From assembly GCA_963978545.1 (NCBI GenBank), contig OZ021722.1, positions 109,812,442-109,876,441 of the forward strand: a DNA stretch of 64,000 bases, in the 5' to 3' direction. Below are positions 11,201-23,229 of the stretch, piece after piece; positions within the stretch are counted from its first letter, which is position 1; each line of letters starts with the position of its first letter. The DNA is from Linyphia triangularis. Its lineage: Eukaryota; Arthropoda; Arachnida; Araneae; Linyphiidae. The position numbers and the translations under genes were made by a program. A model generated the notes under the pieces. It worked only from the letters and a program-made list of their open reading frames with translations. It did not search any database and was not told where the DNA came from.

Positions 11201-12437
11201 TATATTTACAATTTAAAAATGAAAGCCGTATCCTAATGCGATAAGCTACCCTGCAAGATACAGAGTGTGATATCCATTAAGGAGGCAACTAACTTGGCCC
11301 AGACACCAGCTGTCGACTACGGAATATAATCGACATGCGGGTTATCTCAAAGTTAGATAAAGGTCTTACCTTCCTATTTTCAAGGATAAACGAAAGAAGA
11401 AGCTACTACACGCGCAAGATTAAATTTGACAAAATACTTTTCGTACGAAACACGCAAGAGATACCTTTAATTAAAGTAAATAAGTATAAAAATATAAAAT
11501 AATTATAATCAATTTGATAGCTCTTTAATTTCTTCGTACTTAAAATATGAAATTACATTTATTTAGTTTTTAGAAGCACAGCTCACAAGAAAATAATTTT
11601 GAACGAATATATTTAGATGAAGTTTTTACAAATAATTCAGAATCTTCGATGTAAATGGCTCATTCGTCCAACAAAAGATTTCGATTCCGTACTTTTTAAA
11701 ATGATGCTAGTTCATAACAAATGAAATCAGGATATGGTAAAGAGCAAAATTGCACTATTTAAATTACGATTATTAATCGTATACCATGATGCAGAAAAGC
11801 TTCACATTGTTTAATCATATAAAGTCGCGAATATGTTTCTCTTCAATGGACAATTCACGTATTTTTTTATTTTTATTATTATTATTATTATTACTATATT
11901 ATTATTATTCAATTCTAAATGTTTCGAAAAGGCCATAAACAGAAATATTTCGACTTAATGCGCTTTAAAAAAAAAAAAAAAAAAAATTCGATCAAAGTTC
12001 CCCTGTTACACGTTGGCTAGAAAACGATTCATTCGGCTCGAATTGAATGTGACGCCAAGGCTTCCCAAATATCTTGGCTTGAAATGCGGCAGCGGAAACC
12101 AGTTTTCCAAGTTTCTCGCGAATCGCGCCAACCTGTACGGATATCACAATGGTCTACCAACGCCAACTATTTGGCAGAAACCTCACGATAACCATAGAAA
12201 CGAAAGGAAGCTTTGACGTCACAGATTTCGTTGAGTGTTTTGATCGGACTGGTTTTTGCTCGGTTTTGGGGCATTTTCTTTTCTTAATACTTAAATAAAT
12301 ATATTTTTTGAAAAAAATTTTGTTTAAATATTTGGAATCAGAAAGAAATTCTTCATAAATATAAACTAACTTCACTCGTTTTTAAAATATACGGGAATTG
12401 TCCATTGTAAGACTAATACTCAAAAATATATATATAT
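11201..12437. other. Unassigned stretch with a GC-richer block at 12000-12250
   Basis: 11200-11990 is AT-rich with an ATT repeat near 11871-11890. 12000-12250 has higher G+C and contains TGACGTCA at about 12215-12222, but no gene structure can be read from it. An open frame at 12013-12216 lacks an ATG start. Frames are not convincing. Confidence 0.35.
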
Positions 12438-12450
12438 ATAATAATAATTG

Positions 12451-12701
12451 GTTGGTTGGTTGTATTCAGATTATCTGGCGCCGTCAGCAACACGAGGGCT
12501 ATAATGCGCCGAAACATTCGTTGGTTGGTTGTATTCAGATTATCTGGCGCCGTCAGCAACACGAGGGCTATAATGCGCCGAACATTCGTCATTAGACAAG
12601 CCAACATACATTTACAAACACCCATGCCTAATACGGAACTCGAACCCGCAACCTAGCGGTCTAGAAGCCAGCATGCTAACCACTATACCGTTTGGTCGGC
12701 C
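12451..12701 (-). mobile_element. tRNA-derived SINE, copy 2, with duplicated tail
   Basis: Complete SINE in reverse orientation flanked by ATAATAATAATTG (12438-12450 and 12702-12714). The 69-bp tail segment is present twice in tandem (12452-12520 and 12521-12588), the second copy differing by one missing A. The duplicated part is confined to the tail side, so it arose before or during this insertion. Confidence 0.93.
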
Positions 12702-12837
12702 ATAATAATAATTGAATTTAATATAAAATGCAATATGTTGAGTATATTTTGATCCTGTTACTTTGTAATACACAACATGCTATCTAATGCCTTCGACAAT
12801 CGAATAGAGTTTTTTCTTATTCAAAAAAAGTCTAATT

Positions 12838-13018
12838 TTTTAAATCCTTTATATCAACTTCTATTTTGTGTGTATGTATGTTGGTAGATGGCGAGTAAAT
12901 TTGCGAAGGTCTAATTAACCCCCTTGCTGTCATTTAATGAGGCTGAAACTTGGTAGATAAATTTAATGTCGATGGCAATTCATTCTATCAAATTTTGGTG
13001 GCTATCACTTGTCCCCCA
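12838..13018 (-). mobile_element. repA, copy 2 (partial)
   Basis: Reverse-strand right end of repA: AAATCCTTTATATCAACTTC, TGTGTGTATGTATGTTGGTAGATGGCGAG, ATGAGGCTGAAACTTGG, ATGTCGATGGCAATTCAT. Breaks off near 13018, where family identity is lost. Confidence 0.7.
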
Positions 13019-13298
13019 TTGAAAGACCGAATATATTCAATGCATTTACTCCTCTATTCAGAACTTGAAAAACCATAATCCAATACAGTGTAGCCCTCGC
13101 ATATCTTTTGCATCTGAACAATTCCAATATAATGTCAGAAGTGGAGATTTTAGACTTTAAACTAGCATATCATTTATCTATTTTGCTTTTGTAAATGGGA
13201 AAAATAGAGTCCCTTCTCTTATAGAGTACCCTCTACATAGAGTTTGTTAGTCTATGCCTTAACAGAAAACTCATCAAGTTAAAAAAATAATATAACCA

Positions 13299-13437
13299 AC
13301 AAAAACAAAAATTTGTAAGATAAATCCTGTAAATGCATTGCCAATTTTTATATTCATTAACAAAGAGCCGTATCTGTTGCTAGCTTGGGCTTGGTGCCAA
13401 ATTTTTCTTTCATGTTCGTTAAAATATTGTACCGCGA
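13299..13437 (+). mobile_element. repA, copy 3 (left-end fragment)
   Basis: AAATCCTGTAAATGCATTGCCAATTTTTATATTCATTAACAAAG-type start followed by GTTGCTAGC and a short remnant. About 280 bp after copy 2 and in the opposite orientation; the two may be halves of one rearranged element. Confidence 0.65.
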
Positions 13438-14339
13438 GGAGCATTTTGAAAAAAGTTAAAATTTCTTATTATTTTAATGCTTTTTTTTTCAGTAATTTAC
13501 TCTCTATTTTATATTATCTATTCACATTTTCTTGTTGTCTTACAAGTCACATCTTCTATATCTGTGTGAAATTTTATTTAATTCTAAGTAAAACTAAAGA
13601 TTTTTTTAAAAAAGTGTCTAACGCCTTCTTAAAAGAAGAACAAGGGATAGTCACAAAGAAAAGCATCCAGAAATGAAATAATACATAAGATTATAATATT
13701 CAAAATGCAATACATTATTTATAATAACATAATAGAATTTTATAATTAGAAGTAAGAAAAACTTCACATAAAAAAATAATTGTGTTGCCCTTCCTCCCCT
13801 CTCCCCCATTTCCTTCTCCGTCTATGGATTCTTTTAATAAAGACAGTTTAATTTTCCCATATCTTATAAAATTCCCGTGTAAGGTGTTACTCCAAGGCAC
13901 TTCTCAAGGGTAAACGGCTTTAAGGCTTTCAAAGTTGTCGATAATCAAATAACGGGGGGGATTATCGTTCGACAAACGACGGTTTGAAGTGAAGTGAAAA
14001 GGGATGTACTCGCAGGAGGGAGAATGTGAAGTCTTAAAACCTGTTTTACAAATAGGTTCTCACTTTTAAACATGCGATTAGCGTCGCGTTTTGAAACGTG
14101 TTTTATTCTTAAAACAACTAGATTTTTTTTTTATAAATTCAAAGCTACTGTGAGTTTTTTTTCTTCTTATTACTATAAAGTTGGATGTGTGCCCTTCAGT
14201 TTTTAAACGTGGAAAAACTGTAAGTACGACTTTGGAACTTTTAAAACTACCTTTTTGGGACTCAACATTAAATAATAATCACTGTGTTCTTAGGTTGTGC
14301 ACTATATTATTGTAAAGATAGCTTATAATAATATAAACC
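13438..14339. other. Unassigned AT-rich stretch
   Basis: No recognised family. A 112-codon plus-strand frame begins in the repA fragment (13338-13676) and has no known domain. A C-rich patch lies near 13790-13810 and a G run near 13954. Confidence 0.35.
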
Positions 14340-14868
14340 ACACAAACAAAGATTTAATATAATTCCATCACCAATTTTTCTATTTGTTAACATTTTGTTT
14401 CTGTTGCCAGCATGTGTTTGTTAAAATATTTAAAATTAGATGTAAACACCATTTCTATCAACAAAATATGCGATAAACTATTTTTCAAAATGTATTAATT
14501 AAAAATGAATTTATGCTTCACATCCAAATATCTTTTATTTATTCTGATAAAAAAAAATTATTTCATTACTTATTTAATAAAAAAATTTTGGCAACAAGAA
14601 AGAGTTTCTTCAATGATCAGTTAAATGCTGTTTCAGCGCGATTGGATGATGGTAAGTTGGTTTATTAGTATTCCGTAAAAGCGAACTTTTAGTGACCGTG
14701 GCAGTTGCCAAAATTCGATCGAATGCATTGTCATCGACATCGAATCTATCTGCCAAGTTTCAGCCCAATTGGATGACAGGAAGGGGTTTAATTAGACCTC
14801 CACAGATTTTCCTGCCATTGACCAACATACATACACACAAAATAGAAGTTGATCTACAAAATTCGCAT
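14340..14868 (+). mobile_element. repA, copy 4 (near full length)
   Basis: All repA landmarks in order, including AACACCATTTCTATCA, CAAAATATGCGATAAACTA, GGCAACAAGAAAGAGTTTC, GCGCGATTGGATGATGG, ACATCGAATCTATCTGCC and ACATACATACACACAAAAT. One of the best preserved copies here. Confidence 0.8.
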
Positions 14869-15101
14869 GCTTAAACAGAATTCTCAAATGTTTTGAAGAA
14901 CGATAGTTTATCTCTTTAAAAATATCGTGCTTTTGCTCTAGCAGACCGATAGGAGAGACCGTCTGCAAAATGGTTTGAGCTTTACATTTGAATCCAACTA
15001 CAGCTATGTTTCACTTTGAGGATAATATTTCGAGCTTTCATTATAGATTCAGTGTCAGGAAGAAGTTAGTTTTCCAAGTTAAAATTTAGTGTATGCGGAG
15101 G
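14869..15101. other. Spacer before the 98-bp satellite
   Basis: No feature recognised. Confidence 0.3.
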
Positions 15102-16571
15102 AATGATAATTAAAAATGATTTCCACTAAATAACCATAATCCTAAAATGCCCTTGAAAATCAGTGCATTATTTACATCCAGATACTATAATTTAAAAGTA
15201 ATGATAATTAAAAATGATTTCCACTAAATAACCATAATCCTAAAATGCCCTTGAAAATCAGTGCATTATTTACATCCAGATACTATAATTTAAAAGTAAT
15301 GATAATTAAAAATGATTTCCACTAAATAACCATAATCCTAAAATGCCCTTGAAAATCAGTGCATTATTTACATCCAGATACTATAATTTAAAAGTAATGA
15401 TAATTAAAAATGATTTCCACTAAATAACCATAATCCTAAAATGCCCTTGAAAATCAGTGCATTATTTACATCCAGATACTATAATTTAAAAGTAATGATA
15501 ATTAAAAATGATTTCCACTAAATAACCATAATCCTAAAATGCCCTTGAAAATCAGTGCATTACTTACATCCAGATACTATAATTTAAAAGTAATGATAAT
15601 TAAAAATGATTTCCACTAAATAACCATAATCCTAAAATGCCCTTGAAAATCAGTGCATTATTTACATCCAGATACTATAATTTAAAAGTAATGATAATTA
15701 AAAATGATTTCCACTAAATAACCATAATCCTAAAATGCCCTTGAAAATCAGTGCATTATTTACATCCAGATACTATAATTTAAAAGTAATGATAATTAAA
15801 AATGATTTCCACTAAATAACCATAATCCTAAAATGCCCTTGAAAATCAGTGCATTATTTACATCCAGATACTATAATTTAAAAGTAATGATAATTAAAAA
15901 TGATTTCCACTAAATAACCATAATCCTAAAATGCCCTTGAAAATCAGTGCATTATTTACATCCAGATACTATAATTTAAAAGTAATGATAATTAAAAATG
16001 ATTTCCACTAAATAACCATAATCCTAAAATGCCCTTGAAAATCAGTGCATTATTTACATCCAGATACTATAATTTAAAAGTAATGATAATTAAAAATGAT
16101 TTCCACTAAATAACCATAATCCTAAAATGCCCTTGAAAATCAGTGCATTATTTACATCCAGATACTATAATTTAAAAGTAATGATAATTAAAAATGATTT
16201 CCACTAAATAACCATAATCCTAAAATGCCCTTGAAAATCAGTGCATTATTTACATCCAGATACTATAATTTAAAAGTAATGATAATTAAAAATGATTTCC
16301 ACTAAATAACCATAATCCTAAAATGCCCTTGAAAATCAGTGCATTATTTACATCCAGATACTATAATTTAAAAGTAATGATAATTAAAAATGATTTCCAC
16401 TAAATAACCATAATCCTAAAATGCCCTTGAAAATCAGTGCATTATTTACATCCAGATACTATAATTTAAAAGTAATGATAATTAAAAATGATTTCCACTA
16501 AATAACCATAATCCTAAAATGCCCTTGAAAATCAGTGCATTATTTACATCCAGATACTATAATTTAAAAGT
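15102..16571 (+). repeat. 98-bp satellite, 15 nearly identical units
   Basis: Unit starts AATGATAATTAAAAATGATT and contains CCACTAAATAACCATAATCC, GCCCTTGAAAATCAGTGC and CATCCAGATACTATAATTT. Starts fall every 98 bp from 15102. By eye the units are identical apart from one T-to-C change in the fifth (near 15563, TACTTACATCC). Such uniformity means recent amplification or active homogenisation, and assembly may have collapsed or expanded it. It is not a CRISPR array: there are no unique spacers. Confidence 0.97.
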
Positions 16572-17274
16572 ATACTGTGCATGTATCTATTACGAGCAGT
16601 AGGAGAAAATGTCATTACTATCAGCAGTATAATAAAAGGAAAACATTTCGATACTTGGCAAAATATTTCTTTTTTAAAAAATAGGCAGAGAGAGCGATCC
16701 AAAATCATTTCCATCCGAAAATAATAATACACTTAGTTATTTTAATTAATCCTACAAAGAATGCATTCCCATTTTATCCGACTGACGAAGGTGCATCGTA
16801 ATGAAATTTCGAAAGTGAAATCATAACAGCAATCCAACAATAACTAGAACACTAAAAAAATTTATATGATAAATTTCTCGGCGAATTTACTCAATGGCGA
16901 ATTCAGGGGAAGAAACGCAGAGACAATTTCCCTTTCTTTAGAAATACTTTTCTTTTCCTTGAGTAAATATGCTGATAAAAAATGCTTGAAAAAAGGAAAG
17001 CATCCAAATATTTTATTTTTTTTTCAATCGCAATGGCATACTCAAAATACTAGAACAAGTTTTATTTGAAACTCTAAGTTTTATAAATTAATTTTAAATT
17101 TTACAAACTTTAATACATAAATGGTATCGAAAACTCATTGATATTTTTCTCCAGGAATTCGTAATAGGAGGTTATCCTATTGAATTGGCCTTAGTTTTTT
17201 TGTCGAAGGTGTTTACTTTTTTCGCTATGTTGTAAAACGACTATTTCTTTATAATTAAGAAATAATATAAGCCA
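16572..17274. other. Unassigned stretch after the satellite
   Basis: A 67-codon frame (16866-17069) and a reverse frame (16544-16732) are near chance length and unrecognised. Confidence 0.35.
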
Positions 17275-17575
17275 TAAACTTCATCAGTTTCTTCCGAGTT
17301 TCTTCGGTTAAATGCAATTTCAGCGCGATTGGATGACGGCAAGTTGGTTTATAAGTATTCCGGAAAAGCTATCTCTTAGTGAGAGTGATAGCCACCAAAA
17401 TTTGATCGAATGCATTGCCATCGACATCAAACCTATCTACCAAGTTTAAGCCTGATTGAATGATGACAAAGGGATAAATTAGAACTTCGAAAATTTGCTC
17501 GCCATCGACAAACATACCCCCCCCCCCCCACACACACACAGAAAATCGAAGTTAATAAAAAGGATTTTAAAATTA
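17275..17575 (+). mobile_element. repA, copy 5 (left part missing)
   Basis: Starts at GTTTCTTC...GTTAAATGCAATTTCAGCGCG and runs to the end (CATCGACAAACATACC, GAAAATCGAAGTTAATA). The CATACATACACACA block has become a run of about 13 C residues followed by CACACACACA (17517-17540). Confidence 0.75.
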
Positions 17576-17784
17576 AACTTTTTTGAATAAGTAAAAGCAT
17601 AATTCGATTGGTGAGGGCATTAGATATCATGTTGTGTATAACAAAGTCCCAGGATCACTCAACGTATTAAATTTTATATTGAATTCAATTATTTATTTTT
17701 TTAAAGTTGGGTATTAGTCTTACAATTGCACAAAATATTTCCCAAGGCTATTTTATCTATCTAATTACTTGATGACGAATCTAC

Positions 17785-18335
17785 TAATTTCTAAGTACAT
17801 CGATTAACTTGAAAATGAATACATTGTACTAATCTTAAACATCACATTTTTACTTGAAATGGAGGGCATTCTTCTATTTTCTTTGATCGCGTTTAACTTG
17901 AAAATGAACCCATTCAACTAATTCTAACCGCGTTTAATTTCAAAATGAGCACATTTCGTGCTTAACTTTAAATACTGACTTTTACTTAAAGAAACAGTGC
18001 ATTCGATTAGTTTATCGCGTTCTAATCGAACACATTCTGCTAGTTTCGAAGCGACATGTTTTACTGAAAATGAGTGCATTCTACTATTTTCTAAGTACAG
18101 CGTTTCACATGAAAATGGGTACATTCTATTATTTTCTAACTACTGAGTTTTAATTTGAAAATTAGCAAATTTTTTGTCGCTTCTAAGTTCTTTACATAAA
18201 ATCAGAACATTCAACTCAATCGAAATAATAGCGTTTTATTTGAAAATGTTATTTCAAAATCTACTCATTTCTGAGTACCGCGTTTAGCTTGGAAATTAAC
18301 ACATTCGATATAAAAGTATTATATTTTAACAGACA
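17785..18335 (+). repeat. Degenerate tandem array, period about 45 bp
   Basis: Core (TTCTAAGTACCGCGTTTAACTT)-like segments alternate with TGAAAATGAGCACATTC-like segments. Gaps between successive TGAAAATG motifs are about 41-46 bp. Roughly a dozen decayed units. Confidence 0.75.
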
Positions 18336-18544
18336 TATGCCATTAAATTTCATTAAATAAGTGTTGCCCTAGTGTGTGTTAAGTGACTTCCTTTCACATG
18401 TCCGCCTACGATTCTGTATATATTTGTTAAATACTTATTTTATACTAACAACTGATTGTCAACTAATAGAAGTTTGATTTACAATTGTTGTATTTGCATA
18501 TGCAATATGAAATTAAATGAGTATGTGATGTTAAAGATAATGTG

Positions 18545-18965
18545 TAAATGTGTATTTAATGGGAAGTGGAGTATATAAATGTGTATTTAATGGGAAGTGA
18601 GATATATAAATGTATTTAATGGGAAGTGCAGTATATAAATGTGCATTTAATGGGAAGTGGAGTATATAAATGTGTATTTAATGGGAAGTGGAGTATATAA
18701 ATGTGTATTTAATGGGAAGTGGAGTATATAAATGTGTATTTAATGGGAAGTGTAGTATATAAATGTGTATTTAATGGGAAGTGAGGTATATAAATATGTA
18801 TTTAATGGGAAGTGCAGTATATAAATGTGCATTTAATGGGAAGTGGAGTATATAAATGTGTATTTAATGGGAAGTGGAGTATATAAATGTGTATTTAATG
18901 GGAAGTGGAGTATACAAATGTGTATTTAATGGGAAGTGGGGTATATAAATGTGTATTTAATGAAA
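18545..18965 (+). repeat. 31-bp tandem array, 13-14 units, with 6-unit higher order
   Basis: Unit TGTGTATTTAATGGGAAGTGG...AGTATATAAA. TGGGAAG starts at 18560, 18591, 18620, 18651, 18682, 18713, 18744, 18775, 18806, 18837, 18868, 18899 and 18930. Variant units repeat in order: the GTGAG type at 18591 and 18775, then the GTGCA/GTGCATTT type at 18620 and 18806. That implies a second-level period of about 185 bp. Confidence 0.93.
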
Positions 18966-19084
18966 AATTGAATGCGTAAGATTAATTTAGAAAAGGAATT
19001 TTAAATATTTACCTAATAAATCCTGTAATATGTGTGATATGAAGGAAGGTGTCGATCTAATTACATTAAAGTAAGATGTATGTA

Positions 19085-19350
19085 TAATTAAATTAATTAA
19101 TCATGTGGACATGGATAGTCAATATGACATAAGTGATAAAAATCATAGAAAACATATGAAGTTAATTGTGTAATCCGTGATGCATAATGGTAATCCGTAA
19201 TAATTGTGTAATCCGCGTAATTAAATTAATTAATCATGTGGACATGGATAGTCAATATGACATAAGTGATAAAAATCATAGAAAACATATGAAGTTAATT
19301 GTGTAATCCGTGATGCATAATGGTAATCCGTAATAATTGTGTAATCCGCG
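19085..19350 (+). repeat. 133-bp tandem duplication
   Basis: 19085-19217 (TAATTAAATTAATTAATC ... GTGTAATCCGCG) is repeated at 19218-19350 with no difference I can see. A short internal repeat of GTAATCCGT also occurs inside each copy. Recent duplication. Confidence 0.92.
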
Positions 19351-19369
19351 TATGCATAATGGTAAATGT

Positions 19370-19930
19370 CACCTTTATATGCGTAATTAATGTGAAACAC
19401 CATTTTTATAAGCGCATGTGTTACGTGAAATGTAATCTTTATATGCGTATGTAATTTGAAATAAAATCTTTATAATCGCATGCAATGTGAAATGTAAACT
19501 TTAAATACGTATGAAATGTGACATGTTAACTTTACATGCGTATACAATGTGACATGTTAACTTTACATGCGTATACAATGTGAAATGTAATTTTTATATG
19601 CGTATACAATGTGAAATGTAATCTTTATATAGTATGTAATATGAAATATCTTTATATGCGTATGCAATATGAAATATCATATTTATATGCGCATAAGTCT
19701 GAGATGTAATCTTCATATGCACATGCAATGTAAAATAAAATCTTTATACACGTATGTAATATTAAATGTAATGCGTAGATACCTATTTGATATTTAAAAA
19801 AAATATAACTTGTAAATGTGTATTTAATAAGAAGCAGAGAGTATAAATGCATATTAATGAGTGTATGAATAAAATGAAAAATGTAAATATGCACTTAATG
19901 TGTCATGAAATTTGTAAGTTTGTATATAAT
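19370..19930 (+). repeat. Degenerate 31-bp array (TTTATATGCGTATGCAATGTG)
   Basis: Units of about 31 bp built on AATGTGAAATGTAA and CTTTATATGCGTAT, with more decay than the array at 18545. The far end (19800-19900) again contains AAATGTGTATTTAATAAGAAG, a diverged unit of the first array, so the two are parts of one larger tandem region. Confidence 0.82.
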
Positions 19931-20500
19931 ATCAATCCCAATGTATGTATTATTAATAGTAAATTATACAAATATATAGTTAGTATAAATTGCAAATTAA
20001 AAATCTTTGAATAAATAAGATATTACTAGGCTTTGTAAAATATTGTATCTTCAAAGTTTACGTGATGAATAGCGAAATAACAAAAGTTACACACAAAAGA
20101 AAGCTAGAAATTATGAGCACGAACTTAGTAACCCCATTTTTTACATCCAAAATTTGTTCTTTGAAAGTTCTGATAAAACTTATCAATTTATGAACTTAAG
20201 CATAAATGAAAGTAATCTCATTAAAATTTAAAAAGAATAAATTAACTTAATAGAATTGTCAAACAAATTAATTCCATCGATTAAACTTGCAGGAAAAGAA
20301 ATTTCAATTCATAAGCACAAAGCAATACTAAACGAAAAAGAACAAAAACTCAACTTACAAATATTTCAGCATCCAAAATCTCCAACTTCTCAAGAAAAAA
20401 ATGCTCTTAAAACAGTTCTTCAGTCTAACAACCAAAACAAATTTCCAATACTTTACATAAACTTATATCATTCCTCCTCTCTGCTTCCTTCAGAATTCCA
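19931..20500. other. Unassigned AT-rich stretch
   Basis: Contains the start of a 131-codon plus frame (20256-20651) that runs into the CpG-rich island. It shows no recognised domain and I do not call it a gene. Confidence 0.35.
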
Positions 20501-20539
20501 GACGACCGAACAAAAAAAAAGGTGCAATCAAAAATTAAA

Positions 20540-20850
20540 AGCGCGCGCCGAAGAAAGATTCCATCTCGCAGACGATTTTGAAGGAGGGAGGATGAAGATC
20601 AGACGATCGGAGGGTGGTTGCCAGTCAGGCGAAGAATTCATACAACTCTAGTGGACATGCAACAGACAACATTTCGGTCTCGCTGTTGCTTCTCCCCTCG
20701 ACCAATCAGGAGGGGTTGTGGGTGTGACGTCACACCTGTGGCACGCGCGCGTCTCGGGGTGTTCCTCCCCCCACCCACGCAAAACCCCCGTTGCCACCAG
20801 TTGTTGCTCACTTGTTGCGGGAGTGACAGGAAAGGGAGAGTTTGTAGTGT
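20540..20850 (+). promoter_or_regulatory. CpG-rich promoter-like island with CRE and CCAAT box
   Basis: The most G+C- and CpG-rich segment of its surroundings. Contains CCAAT in CGACCAATCAGG (20702-20706), a perfect 16-bp palindrome GGTGTGACGTCACACC (20721-20736) holding the CREB/ATF site TGACGTCA, and a GCACGCGCGCG block at 20741. Known: CCAAT boxes bind NF-Y and TGACGTCA binds CREB/ATF, both typical of TATA-less promoters. Inferred: a promoter or first exon of a gene whose body is not visible here. Direction is unknown; the CCAAT orientation is on the plus strand. Confidence 0.5.
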
Positions 20851-21244
20851 TTTTTTTTTTTTTGTTTTTTTTAAGGATTGGGGTTATTTTCGGATCGGTG
20901 GCAATGGATGTTTTCTTGTGCAAGCGCTGTACAAAAGCTATACCGCGAACGCATTATCGTAACTGATATTTCTCGTTGTAGCGACATTTTCTCGCGTATC
21001 GAATGATAGAAAACTCTGTTCCGTTGAATTTTTTCGTTGTGCAAGAGTTGCACTTTTTCTGTAGCGGAGAAACAGCCGTAAGGTTTGTAATGATCCTAAT
21101 TTCAAGAGAGTTTGCTCCATTTGCAACTCGAATGGGAAAAAATGTTAATTTGATTAAGTGTTTTTTGAGAAAGACCTATCCGAAGGTAGTATTGTGGTGA
21201 AATAGCGTTGTTGTCATTTCTGCACTACATAGAAAAGGCCCTAA
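20851..21244. other. Stretch downstream of the CpG-rich island
   Basis: A T run at about 20851-20873, then average composition with CGCG and CGAAC clusters to about 21060. Possible 5' UTR or first intron if the island is a promoter; no splice site can be assigned with confidence. Confidence 0.3.
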
Positions 21245-21899
21245 TGGGGACAGTCTAATGCTTTCCTGGACCAAATACGACTGACCAAATCAGTCGTATT
21301 TTCATCCAACTTCAATGTAATCTAAATTATTTAAAATGCAATATTTTTAATTAATTTTTTGACACAGTCAAAAATAGCATATTTATTGTGATTATTACTC
21401 TGACAATTTTATTTTATATATTTTTTATGTAATAAGCCTATATTCGGACTTAGAATTTTAAAATTACTGTATGCCAACCTTTGGTAAGGTTCACTTTTCG
21501 TAATAAATATACAATAAATTTACAGAAAAACATTATTTTATTTTACACAAAATATTAATTTTTCCTAATTTAAGAAATATTTTAGGTTCACTAGATAGAT
21601 CTTGTGTATTTTAATTATCATGGAAAAAGTTAGATTAACATGTTCAATAGAATTAGAGAAAAGTGTACCCAACCAAATATTGCCATTAAAAAAAAAAATA
21701 TGTCTCAAATGTAGGCTTATTACAAAAAGTACACAGAAAATAAAATACAAATGTCAAGTGTAACATTCATAACAAATATGTTGTTATAGACTATGTCGAA
21801 AATTAATTAAAAACTATTGCATTTTAAATAATTTTGGGAACTTTTTAAATTGAATGAAAATACGACTAATTTGATTATCCGGAACTCTTGTCTCCCCAT
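21245..21899 (+). mobile_element. repJ foldback element, copy 2
   Basis: Collinear with 7402-8155. Inverted arms: GTCGTATTTTCAT...AATTATTTAAAATGCAAT on the left and ATTGCATTTTAAATAATT...ATGAAAATACGAC on the right. Near the left end AATACGACTGA (21274-21284) pairs with TCAGTCGTATT (21290-21300) around a 5-nt loop. Confidence 0.75.
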
Positions 21900-22529
21900 G
21901 AAGAGAGAACTAGAAACAACATTTGTGTATCAAATGGGGTAAGTAAATCAACACATTTAACTAGTTGTCAAGAACAAGCCATTCATGAACAAAAATAGAA
22001 CCGCTCAATATTAATAAATATATTACACTTTCTAGATGTCTAGATACATTTATTGCTGCTACTTCACTAACTTCTTAAATATTTTCAGCATGTAATCCCT
22101 TTACACAAGTGGGGTTTCTTCTTAATAATATTTTTGCGCTTTCATTCACTATTGTGGTTCGTAATGAAAGCATTTTTTAGTGTAATATTTAATACGATAT
22201 CAACGTACAAAATAAGAGTATATTTAAATGAAATGGAATATACAGACAAGAACAAAATAACGTTGATTTTCAAAAGATTTCACTTTTAATTTACTCAAAA
22301 TCAACCTAATATAAAAACATTACACAAATATATTTATAGCTATGAGAAAATTTAATAAAAAATTCAAATGCATGAAATAGAGTAAAAATCCACAAATAAT
22401 TTAAAAACTATGCATCCTTATAAAGGAGCCATTATCAAAACAATCTCACTCTTTACTCACAATTTCACTTAAAAACAATATGACATTACTAAATATTTAT
22501 TACCCTTAAACTAAAAATAATGTAACCAA
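21900..22529. other. Unassigned AT-rich stretch
   Basis: No family match and no long frame. Confidence 0.35.
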
Positions 22530-23056
22530 TAAATACAAAGTTTTATAATAAATCCTTTATATGCATTGGCAATTTTCATATTCATTAACATAGCGCCGTT
22601 TTTGTCATCAGCGTATGCTTGTTTTTAATATTTAAAATTAAATACAAATGCCATCTCTATCAGCAAAATATGCGGTAAACTAGTTTTCAAAATTTATTCA
22701 TTAAAAATCAATGGGAATTTATGCACTCACATAAAAATATCTTTTATTTATTCTGAAAAAAAAAAAAAAAAATTGGCACCAGGATAGAGTTTCTTCAATG
22801 ATCGGTTAAATGCTATTTCAGCGCGATTGGATGATGGCAAGTTGGTTTACTGATATTCAGTAAAAGCGACCTTTTAGTGATTTTGGCATTCTCCAAAATT
22901 TGATAGAATTCATTATAATTGACATCGAACCTATTTGCTAAGTTTCAGCCCGATTGTATGACGGCAAAATGGTTAATGATGCCTCCGAGGATTTGTCCGT
23001 TATAAACAAACATATATACATACAAGATCGAAGTTAATATAAAGTATTTAAAATAA
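22530..23056 (+). mobile_element. repA, copy 6 (near full length)
   Basis: From TAAATCCTTTATATGCATTG to GATCGAAGTTAATATAAAGT with all internal landmarks. An A run of about 18 replaces the variable AT section near 22757. Confidence 0.8.
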
Positions 23057-23183
23057 TTCTATTTTTATTTCATGTTTTAAGTTTTTTGCCTTTCCACCGA
23101 TGTATTACTGAAGTTTCTTCACAAATTGGGAGAATGTTACTTTTAATTTTATAAAAGCAAACAATCAATTATTAACTATATAG

Positions 23184-23229
23184 GCCTTATAGTTAATAAT
23201 ATGTAACTATATATTATTAACTATAAGGC
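23184..23229. repeat. Perfect 19-bp hairpin, 8-nt loop
   Basis: GCCTTATAGTTAATAATAT (23184-23202) and its exact inverse (23211-23229) around GTAACTAT. Part of a local cluster of TTAACTATA motifs. Confidence 0.85.

Noticed and set aside
15102..16571. CRISPR-like regular array
   Set aside because: Head-to-tail identical units without unique spacers in eukaryotic DNA; an ordinary satellite.
20256..20651. 131-codon frame entering the CpG-rich island
   Set aside because: No domain, no codon bias evident, low-complexity lysine/glutamine-rich start. Open by composition.
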